NCBI RefSeq assembly: GCF_001267885.1
Contig: NZ_CP012382.1
Span: 6,497,001 to 6,561,000 of the forward strand
Direction: 5' to 3'
Length of the DNA stretch: 64,000 nucleotides
Origin: Streptomyces ambofaciens ATCC 23877
Lineage (GTDB): Bacteria; Actinomycetota; Actinomycetes; Streptomycetales; Streptomycetaceae
Part shown: positions 54,324-62,452 of the stretch, in pieces
How the letters are laid out: every line of letters starts with the position of its first letter
Numbering within the stretch: position 1 is the stretch's first letter
Notes under the pieces: generated by a model
The model's database searches: none
What the model saw: only the letters and a program-made list of their open reading frames with translations
What the model was told of the DNA's origin: nothing
Translations under genes and position numbers: made by a program

Positions 54324-54975
54324 ACTGACCGACATCACCGCCGGGTACGACAGGAACACGCCCGTGATCCGGGGGATTTCCCTGTCGGTCGCGCCCGGGG
54401 AGGCCGTCGGACTGCTCGGCCCGAGCGGCTGCGGCAAGTCCACCCTCGCGCGGGTGGCGGCCCTGCTGCACCACCCCGACGCCGGCACCCTGGTGGTCGA
54501 CGGCACCCCTGTACGGCGCTGGCGCCACCGAGCCCCGCGTGAGCAGCGCACCGCCTTCGGTGTCGTCTTTCAGCAGGCCCGGCTCTCCGCCGACCCCCGG
54601 CTCGCCCTCACCGACCTGATCGCCGAACCCCTGCGCGCCACCGGCCGCCGGGCGGGGATCGCCGACCGGGTCCGTGAACTGGCCGCCACCGTGGGGCTGA
54701 CCACCGACCTGCTGGGCAGGCGTCCGCACGAGGTCAGCGACGGGCAGCTGCAACGCGCCTGCCTCGCCCGCGCCCTGGTGCTGCGCCCGCGCTGGCTGGT
54801 GTGCGACGAGATGACGGCGATGCTCGACGCCTCGACCACCGCCGCCCTGGTCCGGGTGGTGGAGGACTACCGCGCCGCCACCGGCGCGGGCCTGCTGGCC
54901 GTCGGGCACGACCGCGTCCTCCTCGACCGCTGGTGCGACCGCACCGTCGAATGGGCCGCTCTGGCGCGCTCCTGA
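54316..54975 (+). CDS. nikE: ABC transporter ATP-binding protein 2, nickel/peptide type
   Basis: The 219-residue ATPase has Walker A GPSGCGKSTLARVAALL, a signature VSDGQLQRACLARALVL (first Ser-Gly-Gly replaced by Ser-Asp-Gly), Walker B WLVCDEMTAMLD with Glu, and a switch His in LAVGHDRVLLDR. It is shorter than usual NikE and lacks a C-terminal extension. The GTG at 54316 is in an 8-bp overlap with the preceding gene. Confidence 0.85.
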   Translation: MLELTDITAGYDRNTPVIRGISLSVAPGEAVGLLGPSGCGKSTLARVAALLHHPDAGTLVVDGTPVRRWRHRAPREQRTAFGVVFQQARLSADPRLALTDLIAEPLRATGRRAGIADRVRELAATVGLTTDLLGRRPHEVSDGQLQRACLARALVLRPRWLVCDEMTAMLDASTTAALVRVVEDYRAATGAGLLAVGHDRVLLDRWCDRTVEWAALARS

Positions 54976-55095
54976 CGACGCCGGAGCGGGTGCGTGCCGA
55001 CCGTGCCCACCCTGTGGCCGGTCTCGCGCGGGCCGCGTGTCCGGAGCGCAGCCCTGCCGTTGCCTCTCAGGAACCAACAAAGTCCGACGGGGTAA

Positions 55096-55124
55096 TTGAT
55101 TCGGTTGTGTTCGGGTCCTAGGGT
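55096..55124 (+). promoter_or_regulatory. Promoter of the beta-galactosidase gene
   Basis: TTGATT (55096-55101) and TAGGGT (55119-55124) stand 17 bp apart, a good HrdB-type pair. It lies 114 bp upstream of the start at 55238. The rest of the 262-bp gap after nikE shows no gene. Confidence 0.55.
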
Positions 55125-55237
55125 GTGCCTGACTCAGTAGTCGCCGCGTCACCGGCAGTTGTGCCCCATTCCCACCTCAACTGCTGTCACAGCACCGTGT
55201 GTTGAGCCGCCCCCGAAGCCCACGGAAGGCCACGGTC

Positions 55238-58200
55238 ATGCCGCACCCGCCCGTGTCACCCGCCGCACTCCCGGCCCCCCGCCCCCGCCCGCTCGTCAGC
55301 CGCCGACGCCTCCTGGAGGGCGGCGCCGCCGTCCTCGGCGCGCTCGCCCTGTCCGCCCCGCCCGTCGCGGCGCGCGCGGCCGGCCCGCGGGCGGCGGCCG
55401 ACGAGCCCCCGGAGTGGGAGGACTTCGGCGTCTTCCGGCTCGGCACCGAGCCGCCGCACACCACGCTCATGCCGTACGCGGACGTGAGAGCGGCCCTCGC
55501 CGCAGACCGGACCCGCTCGCCGTACCGGATGAGCCTCGACGGCACCTGGAAGTTCGCCTACGCCGACCGCCCCGAGGACCGGGACGCCGACTTCCACCGC
55601 ACCGACACCGACGACGGCGACTGGGAGAGCGTCCCGGTGCCGTCCGTGTGGCAGCTGCACGGCCACGACTTCCCGATCTACCTGAACATCACGTACCCCT
55701 ACTGGGGCCCCAACGGCCGCGGCGAGGACCCGCAGCCCCCCACCGCGCCGACCCGCTACAACCCGGTCGGCCAGTACCGGCGCACCTTCACCGTCCCCCG
55801 CGACTGGGACGGCCGCCGCACCTTCCTCCACTTCGAGGGCGTCAAGTCCGCCCACTACGTGTGGATCAACGGCGAACTGGTCGGCTACGACGAGGACTCC
55901 TACACACCCTCCGAGTACGACATCACCGACCACCTGAAGCCCGGCACCAACCAGATCGCCGTGGAGGTCTACCGCTACGCCGACGGCGACTGGCTGGAGG
56001 ACCAGGACATGATCCGGCTGAGCGGCATCTTCCGCTCGGTCTACCTGTACTCCACGCCGGCCGTGCACCTGCGGGACTTCAAGCTGGACACCCCGCTGGA
56101 CGACACGTACACCGACGCCGAGCTGGCGGTCACCGCGAGCGTACGGGCCTACGGCGAGGGCGCAGGCGCGGGCCGGTACACCGTGGAGACCCAGCTCTAC
56201 GACGCGCGCGGCCACGCCGTCTGGTCCCGCCCGCTCCAGCAGGCCGCCGACCTCGGCACCGTCGGCGCCGGCCAGGACGTCACCGTCCGGGCCGCGAAGG
56301 CCGTACCGAGGCCCAGGCTGTGGTCGGCCGAGCACCCGAACCTCTACACGGCCGTCCTGCGCCTGCGGGACCCCGCGGGGAAGGTCGTGGAGACCCTGTC
56401 CCACCGGGTCGGCTTCCGCGAGTTCGCGCTCAAGGACGGGCTGATGCGCATCAACGGCAGGCCCGTCTCCTTCCGCGGCACCAACCGGCACGAGATGCAC
56501 CCGGACCGGGGCACGGCCCTCAGCCGCGAGGACCTGGTCGAGGACATCAGGATCATCAAGCGGCTCAACATGAACAGCGTCCGCACCTCGCACTACCCGA
56601 ACAACCCGCTGTGGTACGAACTCGCCGACGAGTACGGCCTCTACCTCGTCGACGAGACCAACCTGGAGACCCACGGCATCCGCGAGGAGTACCCCGGCGA
56701 CCACCCCGAGTGGACCGAGGCCTGCGTGGCCCGCGCCCAGAACATGGTGCACCGCGACAAGAACCACGCGTCCGTCGTCATCTGGTCGCTCGGCAACGAG
56801 GCGGGCGGCGGCAGCACCTTCACCGCCATGCACGACTGGATCCGCTCCTACGACCCCACCCGCGTCATCCAGTACGAGGGCGACGACCGCCCCGGCATCA
56901 GCGACATCCGCTCGGAGATGTACGACACCCCGCAACGCGTCGAGCAACGGGCCAAGGACACCTCCGACACCCGCCCGTACGTGATGATCGAGTACGCCCA
57001 CTCGATGGGGAACTCCACCGGCAACTTCAAGAAGTACTGGGACGTCGTCCGCGCCCACGACGTGCTCCAGGGCGGCTGGATCTGGGACTTCGTCGACCAG
57101 TCGCTGACCTGGCCGGTCCCGGAGCGCACCCTGCTGACCGAGGCGGGGCCGTACGGGCTGCGCGGCGAGATCCTCGGCGCCTCCGGCACCTTCGAGCGCG
57201 GCAAGGGCCTGTCCGGCGGCACGGTCTTCGCCCGCGACGAGGGCCTCGACCTCACCGGCTCGCTGACGCTGGAGGCCTGGGTCACCCCGCACGTGACCGG
57301 CTACCACCAGCCGATCCTCACCAAGGGCGACACCCAGTACGCGCTGAAGCAGAACGACCGGACGCTGGAGTTCTTCATCCACTCCGGCGGCCAGTGGATC
57401 ACCGCGACCTGGACGGTGCCGGAGGACTGGACCGGCCGCGAGCACCACATCGCGGGCGTCTTCGACGCCCAGGCCGGCACCCTCACCCTCCACGTCGACG
57501 GAGAGGTGCGGGCGACCCGCACCACCGACCGCCGGCCCACCGGCAACACGGCCTCCCTGGCCCTCGCCACCGACGCCGACAACCAGGTCCGCGAGTTCAG
57601 CGGCACCATCCGCCGCGCCCGCGTCCACGCCCGCGCCCTCACCGCCGCCGAACTGGCCGAGGACGACCGGGGCCCCGGCGACGAGGGGGTGCGGTTCTGG
57701 TTCGACGCGCAGACCGTGGAGGTCGAGCGGAAGCGGCCGAAGGAGAAGAACTTCTTCGCCTACGGCGGCGACTGGGGCGACAACCCCAACGACGGCTGCT
57801 TCGTCGCCGACGGCGTCGTCCTCGCCGACCGCGGCCACACCGGCAAGGCCGCCGAGGTCAAACGCGTCTACCAGGCCGTCGGCGTCGAGCCCCGCCCCGG
57901 GGAGGCGGGCGCGGTCACGCTCGTCAACGAGTACCTCTTCACCAACCTGCGCGAGTTCGACGGCCACTGGGAACTCGTCGCCGACGGCGAGACGGTGCGG
58001 CGCGGACGGCTCACCCGCCGGCAGCTGGACGTGGAACCGCTGTCCAGCAAGGACATCACGGTGCCCGTACGGCTGCCGGACGACCCGGCGCCCGGCACCG
58101 AGTACTTCCTCCAGCTGTCCTTCACCACCAAGGAATCCGCACCCTGGGCGAAGGCGGGCTTCGAGGTGGCCCGTGCGCAGCTCGCCCTCGACGCCGACGT

Positions 58201-59152
58201 CCGCGTCGTGACGCCCGTGCCGCTGGACCGGGTGCCGGCCCTGCGCCACCGGGACGGCGACGACGAGGTCACGGTCGACGGCCGGGGCTTCTCGGTGACC
58301 GTCGACAAGCGCGCCGGCACCCTCACCTCGTACGAGGCGAAGGGCAGGCGGCTGATCACCTCCGGGCCCGTGCCCAACTTCTGGCGCGCGCCCACCGACA
58401 ACGATCACGGCAACGGCCAGCACACCCGCAACCAGACCTGGCGCGACGCCGGTGCCCGGCGGAAGGTCACGGACGTCACCGTGCGCACCCTGGGCGACCG
58501 GGCCGTCGTCATCGAGGTCGCCGGCACCCTGCCCACCACCGTGGAGTCGACGTACACCACCACGTACACGGTGTTCGGCAACGGCGAGATCAAGGTCGAC
58601 AACACCCTGCACCCGGGCGCCGCGAACCTGCCGTACATCCCCGAGGTCGGCACCCTGCTGTTCCTGCCGCGTGGCCTGGACCGGCTGCACTACTACGGCC
58701 GGGGCCCCGAGGAGAACCACTGGGACCGCAACACCGGCACCGACGTCGGCCTCTACTCCGGGACCGTCGCCGAGCAGTGGACGCCGTACATCCGCCCGCA
58801 GGAGAACGGCAACAAGACCGACGTCCGCTGGATCGCCCTCACCGACCGCCACGGCGTCGGCCTGCTCGCCTCGGGTGAGCCCCTGCTGGAGGCCAACGCG
58901 TCCCACTTCACGCCGGAGGACCTGTCGGCGGGGGCGCGGCACGACTACCAGCTCACCCCGCGGGACGCCGTCGTCCTGAGGCTGAACCACCGGCAGATGG
59001 GGGTCGGCGGTGACAACAGCTGGGGCGCGCACACGCACGACGAGTTCAAGCTGTTCGCCGACCGGGACTACTCCTACACCTACCGGCTGCGCCCGTTGAC
59101 GGACGTGGGGGAGGCGATGGCCGCCTCGCGCCGGCCCACGGCGACCGGATGA
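55238..59152 (+). CDS. Secreted GH2 beta-galactosidase with inserted LamG domain
   Basis: The 1304-residue precursor has a Tat-type signal (VSRRRLLEGGAAVLGALALS). GH2 sugar-binding and sandwich domains follow, then the TIM barrel: VIWSLGNEAGGGSTF (acid/base Glu, ~residue 521), IEYAHSMGNSTGNF (nucleophile Glu, ~584) and GGWIWDFVDQSL (~615). A LamG-like concanavalin-fold domain (SLTLEAWVTPHVTGYHQPIL to EFSGTIRRARVHARAL, ~650-808) lies inside the barrel region ahead of FFAYGGDWGDNPNDGCF. A beta-gal small domain ends the protein. The start is the ATG 8 nt after GGAAGG. It likely hydrolyses beta-galactosides outside the cell; the LamG may bind the carbohydrate. Confidence 0.92.
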   Translation: MPHPPVSPAALPAPRPRPLVSRRRLLEGGAAVLGALALSAPPVAARAAGPRAAADEPPEWEDFGVFRLGTEPPHTTLMPYADVRAALAADRTRSPYRMSLDGTWKFAYADRPEDRDADFHRTDTDDGDWESVPVPSVWQLHGHDFPIYLNITYPYWGPNGRGEDPQPPTAPTRYNPVGQYRRTFTVPRDWDGRRTFLHFEGVKSAHYVWINGELVGYDEDSYTPSEYDITDHLKPGTNQIAVEVYRYADGDWLEDQDMIRLSGIFRSVYLYSTPAVHLRDFKLDTPLDDTYTDAELAVTASVRAYGEGAGAGRYTVETQLYDARGHAVWSRPLQQAADLGTVGAGQDVTVRAAKAVPRPRLWSAEHPNLYTAVLRLRDPAGKVVETLSHRVGFREFALKDGLMRINGRPVSFRGTNRHEMHPDRGTALSREDLVEDIRIIKRLNMNSVRTSHYPNNPLWYELADEYGLYLVDETNLETHGIREEYPGDHPEWTEACVARAQNMVHRDKNHASVVIWSLGNEAGGGSTFTAMHDWIRSYDPTRVIQYEGDDRPGISDIRSEMYDTPQRVEQRAKDTSDTRPYVMIEYAHSMGNSTGNFKKYWDVVRAHDVLQGGWIWDFVDQSLTWPVPERTLLTEAGPYGLRGEILGASGTFERGKGLSGGTVFARDEGLDLTGSLTLEAWVTPHVTGYHQPILTKGDTQYALKQNDRTLEFFIHSGGQWITATWTVPEDWTGREHHIAGVFDAQAGTLTLHVDGEVRATRTTDRRPTGNTASLALATDADNQVREFSGTIRRARVHARALTAAELAEDDRGPGDEGVRFWFDAQTVEVERKRPKEKNFFAYGGDWGDNPNDGCFVADGVVLADRGHTGKAAEVKRVYQAVGVEPRPGEAGAVTLVNEYLFTNLREFDGHWELVADGETVRRGRLTRRQLDVEPLSSKDITVPVRLPDDPAPGTEYFLQLSFTTKESAPWAKAGFEVARAQLALDADVRVVTPVPLDRVPALRHRDGDDEVTVDGRGFSVTVDKRAGTLTSYEAKGRRLITSGPVPNFWRAPTDNDHGNGQHTRNQTWRDAGARRKVTDVTVRTLGDRAVVIEVAGTLPTTVESTYTTTYTVFGNGEIKVDNTLHPGAANLPYIPEVGTLLFLPRGLDRLHYYGRGPEENHWDRNTGTDVGLYSGTVAEQWTPYIRPQENGNKTDVRWIALTDRHGVGLLASGEPLLEANASHFTPEDLSAGARHDYQLTPRDAVVLRLNHRQMGVGGDNSWGAHTHDEFKLFADRDYSYTYRLRPLTDVGEAMAASRRPTATG

Positions 59153-59159
59153 CCCGGGG

Positions 59160-60071
59160 ATGAACGGGGAGTCCGGGGCAACCCGGACCCCCATGAACGA
59201 CGTACTGGTGGGAGCCTGTTCCTGGACGGACCGCCAACTGGTCGCGAGCGGCTGGTACCCGCGCGGACGACGGGACGCCGAGGGGCGGCTGCGGCACTAC
59301 GCCTCGCGGCTGCCCGTCGTCGAAGTGGACGCCGGCTACTACGCGTTGCCGAGCCGGCGCAACGCCGAGCTGTGGGTGGAGCGCACACCGGAGGGGTTCC
59401 GTTTCGACGTCAAGGCCTTCTCCCTGCTGACCGGCCACCCCACGCGCGTGGAGGCGCTGCCTCCCGACCTGCGCGGGGCCGACCCCGCCGCCCTGAGGCG
59501 CGGACGGGCGGGCGAGGGCCTGCTGGACGAGGTGTGGAGCCGCTTCACGGAGGCGCTCGAACCGCTGCGCAAGGCCGGGCGGCTCGGCACCGTGCTGTTC
59601 CAGTTCCCGCCATGGTTCGCGCCCGGTCCCGATGCCGAGGCGGCGCTCGAGGCGTGCGCCCGGCGCACGGAGGGCTGGCCGCTCGCCGTGGAGTTCCGGC
59701 ACCCGCAGTGGTGGGCGCCGCGGCGGGCGGACACCACCCACGCGCTGCTGTCCGCACTGGGCGCGTCGGCGGTCGGCACCGACATGGCCCAGGACCTGCC
59801 CGCGTCCCTGCCGCCGGTCGCGCCGGTCACCCGGCCGGCCCTGGCCGTCGTCCGCTTCCACGGGCGCAGCCGCGCGTGGGGGAGGGGGAGCAAGGAGGAG
59901 CGCTTCCGGCACGACTACTCCGCCGCCGAACTCGCCGCCTGGGTACCCCGCCTGCGACGCGCCGCCCGGCAGGCGGACGAGCTGCACGTGCTCTTCAACA
60001 ACTGCTGCGCGGACGCCGCCGTACGCGCCGCCGAGACCATGCGGGAGCTGCTCACTCCGCCGTGTCGCTGA
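59160..60071 (+). CDS. DUF72 family protein
   Basis: The 303-residue protein has the DUF72 TIM-barrel-like features VLVGACSWTDRQLVASGWYP, VVEVDAGYYALPSRRNAELW, FRFDVKAFSLLTGHPTRV, LAVEFRHPQWW and ELHVLFNNCCADAAVRAAE. It is an uncharacterised family with a possible nuclease or sugar-related role. MNDVLVGACSW (ATG at 59193) would give the conserved N-terminus; 59160 is the longest start. Its end overlaps the nmtR-like gene on the other strand by 20 bp. Confidence 0.85.
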   Translation: MNGESGATRTPMNDVLVGACSWTDRQLVASGWYPRGRRDAEGRLRHYASRLPVVEVDAGYYALPSRRNAELWVERTPEGFRFDVKAFSLLTGHPTRVEALPPDLRGADPAALRRGRAGEGLLDEVWSRFTEALEPLRKAGRLGTVLFQFPPWFAPGPDAEAALEACARRTEGWPLAVEFRHPQWWAPRRADTTHALLSALGASAVGTDMAQDLPASLPPVAPVTRPALAVVRFHGRSRAWGRGSKEERFRHDYSAAELAAWVPRLRRAARQADELHVLFNNCCADAAVRAAETMRELLTPPCR

Positions 60072-60414
60072 TGCCCAGCCGCAGGTGTTCCACGTGGTAC
60101 ACGGCCTGGTCGAGCAACTCGGCGACATGGTGGTCGTGCAGCGCGTAGACCACCGACCGGCCGCGGCGCTCACCCACCACGAGGCCGAGGTTGCGCAGCA
60201 GCCGCAGCTGGTGCGAGCAGGCCGACTGCTCCATGCCGACCTCCGCCGCCAATTCGGTCGCGGGCAGCGGGCCTTCGCGCAGACGGGCCAGGATCAGCAG
60301 CCGGGAGGGCGTGGACAGGGCCTGGAGCGTGGTGGCGACCTTGGCGACGTTGTCCGCGTCCAGCCGCACGCGTGCGGTGGCGTCCTGCGCGGTGGTGGCG
60401 GCTCCGTGACCCAT
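60052..60414 (-). CDS. nmtR: NmtR-type nickel/cobalt-sensing ArsR/SmtB repressor
   Basis: The 120-residue protein begins MGHGAAT, as Mycobacterium NmtR does (MGHG), where Gly2 amine and His3 serve as metal ligands. The helix-5 metal site is complete: Asp94, His96, His107, His110 (DHH, ten residues, HVEH). The recognition region GMEQSACSHQLRLLRNLGLV is almost the NmtR sequence from memory. Ni(II) or Co(II) releases it from DNA. This argues for the start at 60414, since an ATG at 60423 would hide the Gly-His end. Divergent from the P1B ATPase gene, it should control that gene. Confidence 0.88.
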   Translation of the reverse strand: MGHGAATTAQDATARVRLDADNVAKVATTLQALSTPSRLLILARLREGPLPATELAAEVGMEQSACSHQLRLLRNLGLVVGERRGRSVVYALHDHHVAELLDQAVYHVEHLRLGISDTAE

Positions 60415-60439
60415 GCGGTTCATCCTACCCACCACACAT

Positions 60440-60467
60440 GAACGCATGAAGGAGTCTTCATTCGTTC
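60440..60467. promoter_or_regulatory. ArsR/SmtB-type operator between nmtR and the metal ATPase gene
   Basis: GAACGCATGAA (60440-60450) and TTCATTCGTTC (60457-60467) are inverted with one mismatch around GGAGTC. It lies 4 bp before the ATPase start and 26 bp before the nmtR start. The centrally located, nearly perfect repeat with TGAA/TTCA cores is the form expected of SmtB-family operators, so NmtR should repress both genes. Confidence 0.75.
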
Positions 60468-60471
60468 CTGT

Positions 60472-62397
60472 ATGGTGTCCGGCGTGTCCACCACGCTCGC
60501 CCCCACCCGGCTCCCCGCGCCCGTCCACCGGGCCCCCCGCCGCCGCACCCGCGTCCTGGCCCTGCCCGAGGCCCGCTGGGCGCTCGCCTCGCTGCTCGCC
60601 TTCCTCGCCGCACTCCCGCTCGACCTCGGCTCCGCCCCCGCCTGGACGTACGGCCCGCTCTACGCCCTCGCCTACGCCGCCGGCGGCTGGGAGCCCGCGC
60701 TGGAGGGCCTGCGGGCGCTGCGCGAGAAGACCCTGGACGTCGACCTGCTGATGATCGTCGCGGCACTGGGCGCGGCGTCCATCGGGCAGGTCCTCGACGG
60801 CGCCCTGCTCATCGTCATCTTCGCCACCTCCGGCGCCCTGGAGGCCCTGGCCACCGCCCGCACCGCCGACTCCGTGCGCGGGCTGCTCGACCTCGCGCCC
60901 ACCACCGCCACCCGCCTCGACGGAGAACGCGAGGAGACCGTCCCGACCGCCGAGCTCGCCGTCGGCGACCTGATCCTGGTCCGTCCGGGGGAGCGGATCG
61001 GCGCCGACGGCCCGGTCGTCGGCGGCACCGGCGAGGTCGACCAGGCCACCATCACCGGTGAGTCCGTCCCCGTCCTCAAGCGCCCCGGCGACGACGTCTT
61101 CGCCGGCACCCTCAACGGCACCGGCGCGCTGCGCGTCCGCGTCGCGCGCGACCCCGCCGACTCGGTGATCGCCCGAATCGTCACCCTGGTCGAGGAGGCG
61201 TCCCGCACCAAGGCGCCGACGCAGCTGTTCATCGAGAAGATCGAGCAGCGCTACGCGATTGGCGTGGTCGTCGCCACCCTCGCGGTCTTCGGCATCCCGC
61301 TCGCCTTCGGCGCCGACCTCACGGACGCCCTGCTGCGCGCCATGACCTTCATGATCGTCGCCTCGCCGTGCGCGGTGGTCCTCGCGACGATGCCGCCCCT
61401 GCTGTCCGCCATCGCCAACGCGGGCCGGCACGGCGTCCTGGTGAAGTCGGCGGTCGCCATGGAACGCCTCGGCGAGATCGACACCACCGCCCTCGACAAG
61501 ACCGGCACCCTCACCGAGGGGACCCCCGAGGTGACCGCCGTACGCCCGCTGACCGGATCCGGGCTCGACGAGGACGCCCTCCTCGCGCTCGCCGCCGCGG
61601 CCGAGCACCCCAGTGAGCACCCGCTGGCCCGCGCGATCGTGGCCGCCGCCCGCGCCCGGGACCTGCCCCTCGCGCCCGCGGCGGACTTCACGGCGACCCC
61701 GGGCCGGGGTGTGACGGCCGTGGTCGAGGGCCGCACCGTGCACGTCGGCCGCGCCGAGACCCCCGAGGGCGCCGACACCACCGTCCGGGTCACCCGCGAC
61801 GGCACCCCGGTCGGCACCCTCGCCCTCGCCGACCGCCTGCGCGCCGACGCCGCCGGGGCCACCGCCGCGCTGACCGCCCTCACCGGCACCGCCCCCACCC
61901 TGCTCACCGGCGACAACGCCCCGGCCGCCGCCCGCGTGGCCGCCGCGACCGGCATCACCGACGTCCGCGCGGAGCTGCTGCCCGAGAACAAGGCCGAGGC
62001 CGTACGGGAGTGGGAGCGGGCGGGCCGCAAGGTGCTCTTCGTCGGCGACGGGGTCAACGACGCTCCCGCGCTCGCCGCCGCGCACGCCGGCCTCGCCATG
62101 GGCCGGGCCGGCTCCGACCTGGCCCTGGAGACCGCGGACGCGGTCGTCGTGCGCGACGAGCTGACGGCCGTACCCGCCGTCGTGCGGCTGTCCCGGCGCG
62201 CCCGAGGGCTGGTCGTCCAGAACCTGTTCATCGCGGGTACGTGCATCACCGTCCTCGTGCTGTGGGACCTGATCGGACATCTCCCGCTGCCCCTGGGCGT
62301 CGCCGGGCACGAGGGCTCGACCGTGCTGGTCGGTCTCAACGGGCTGCGGCTGCTGCGCGAGTCGGCGTGGCGATCCGCACCGGCCCAGGAAGAGTGA
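60472..62397 (+). CDS. P1B-4-type heavy metal export ATPase (CtpJ/NmtA-like)
   Basis: The 641-residue pump lacks N-terminal metal-binding domains. It has an A domain (TITGESVPVLKRPGDDVFAG), the P1B-4 membrane motif SPCAVVLATMPPLLSAIANA, phosphorylation site ALDKTGTLTEGTPEV, HP locus EHPSEHPLARAI, GDGVNDAPALAAAHAG and the late motif GHEGSTVLVGLNGLRLL. The SPC plus HEGST pair defines P1B-4 ATPases, which export Co(II), Ni(II), Zn(II) or Fe(II). With the NmtR-type sensor beside it, nickel/cobalt is most likely. The start may be the ATG at 60472 or GTG 60475/60484; the ribosome site is poor. Confidence 0.9.
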   Translation: MVSGVSTTLAPTRLPAPVHRAPRRRTRVLALPEARWALASLLAFLAALPLDLGSAPAWTYGPLYALAYAAGGWEPALEGLRALREKTLDVDLLMIVAALGAASIGQVLDGALLIVIFATSGALEALATARTADSVRGLLDLAPTTATRLDGEREETVPTAELAVGDLILVRPGERIGADGPVVGGTGEVDQATITGESVPVLKRPGDDVFAGTLNGTGALRVRVARDPADSVIARIVTLVEEASRTKAPTQLFIEKIEQRYAIGVVVATLAVFGIPLAFGADLTDALLRAMTFMIVASPCAVVLATMPPLLSAIANAGRHGVLVKSAVAMERLGEIDTTALDKTGTLTEGTPEVTAVRPLTGSGLDEDALLALAAAAEHPSEHPLARAIVAAARARDLPLAPAADFTATPGRGVTAVVEGRTVHVGRAETPEGADTTVRVTRDGTPVGTLALADRLRADAAGATAALTALTGTAPTLLTGDNAPAAARVAAATGITDVRAELLPENKAEAVREWERAGRKVLFVGDGVNDAPALAAAHAGLAMGRAGSDLALETADAVVVRDELTAVPAVVRLSRRARGLVVQNLFIAGTCITVLVLWDLIGHLPLPLGVAGHEGSTVLVGLNGLRLLRESAWRSAPAQEE

Positions 62398-62452
62398 CGT
62401 CCATGTCGGATTCCCGCCAGCCCGCACCGGGCCGGCGGGCCATCCTGGACGC

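Noticed and set aside
60421..60423. ATG at 60423 as the start of the NmtR-type gene
   Set aside because: It would add MNR ahead of the Gly-His N-terminus that NmtR uses as metal ligands. The ATG at 60414 restores MGHG.
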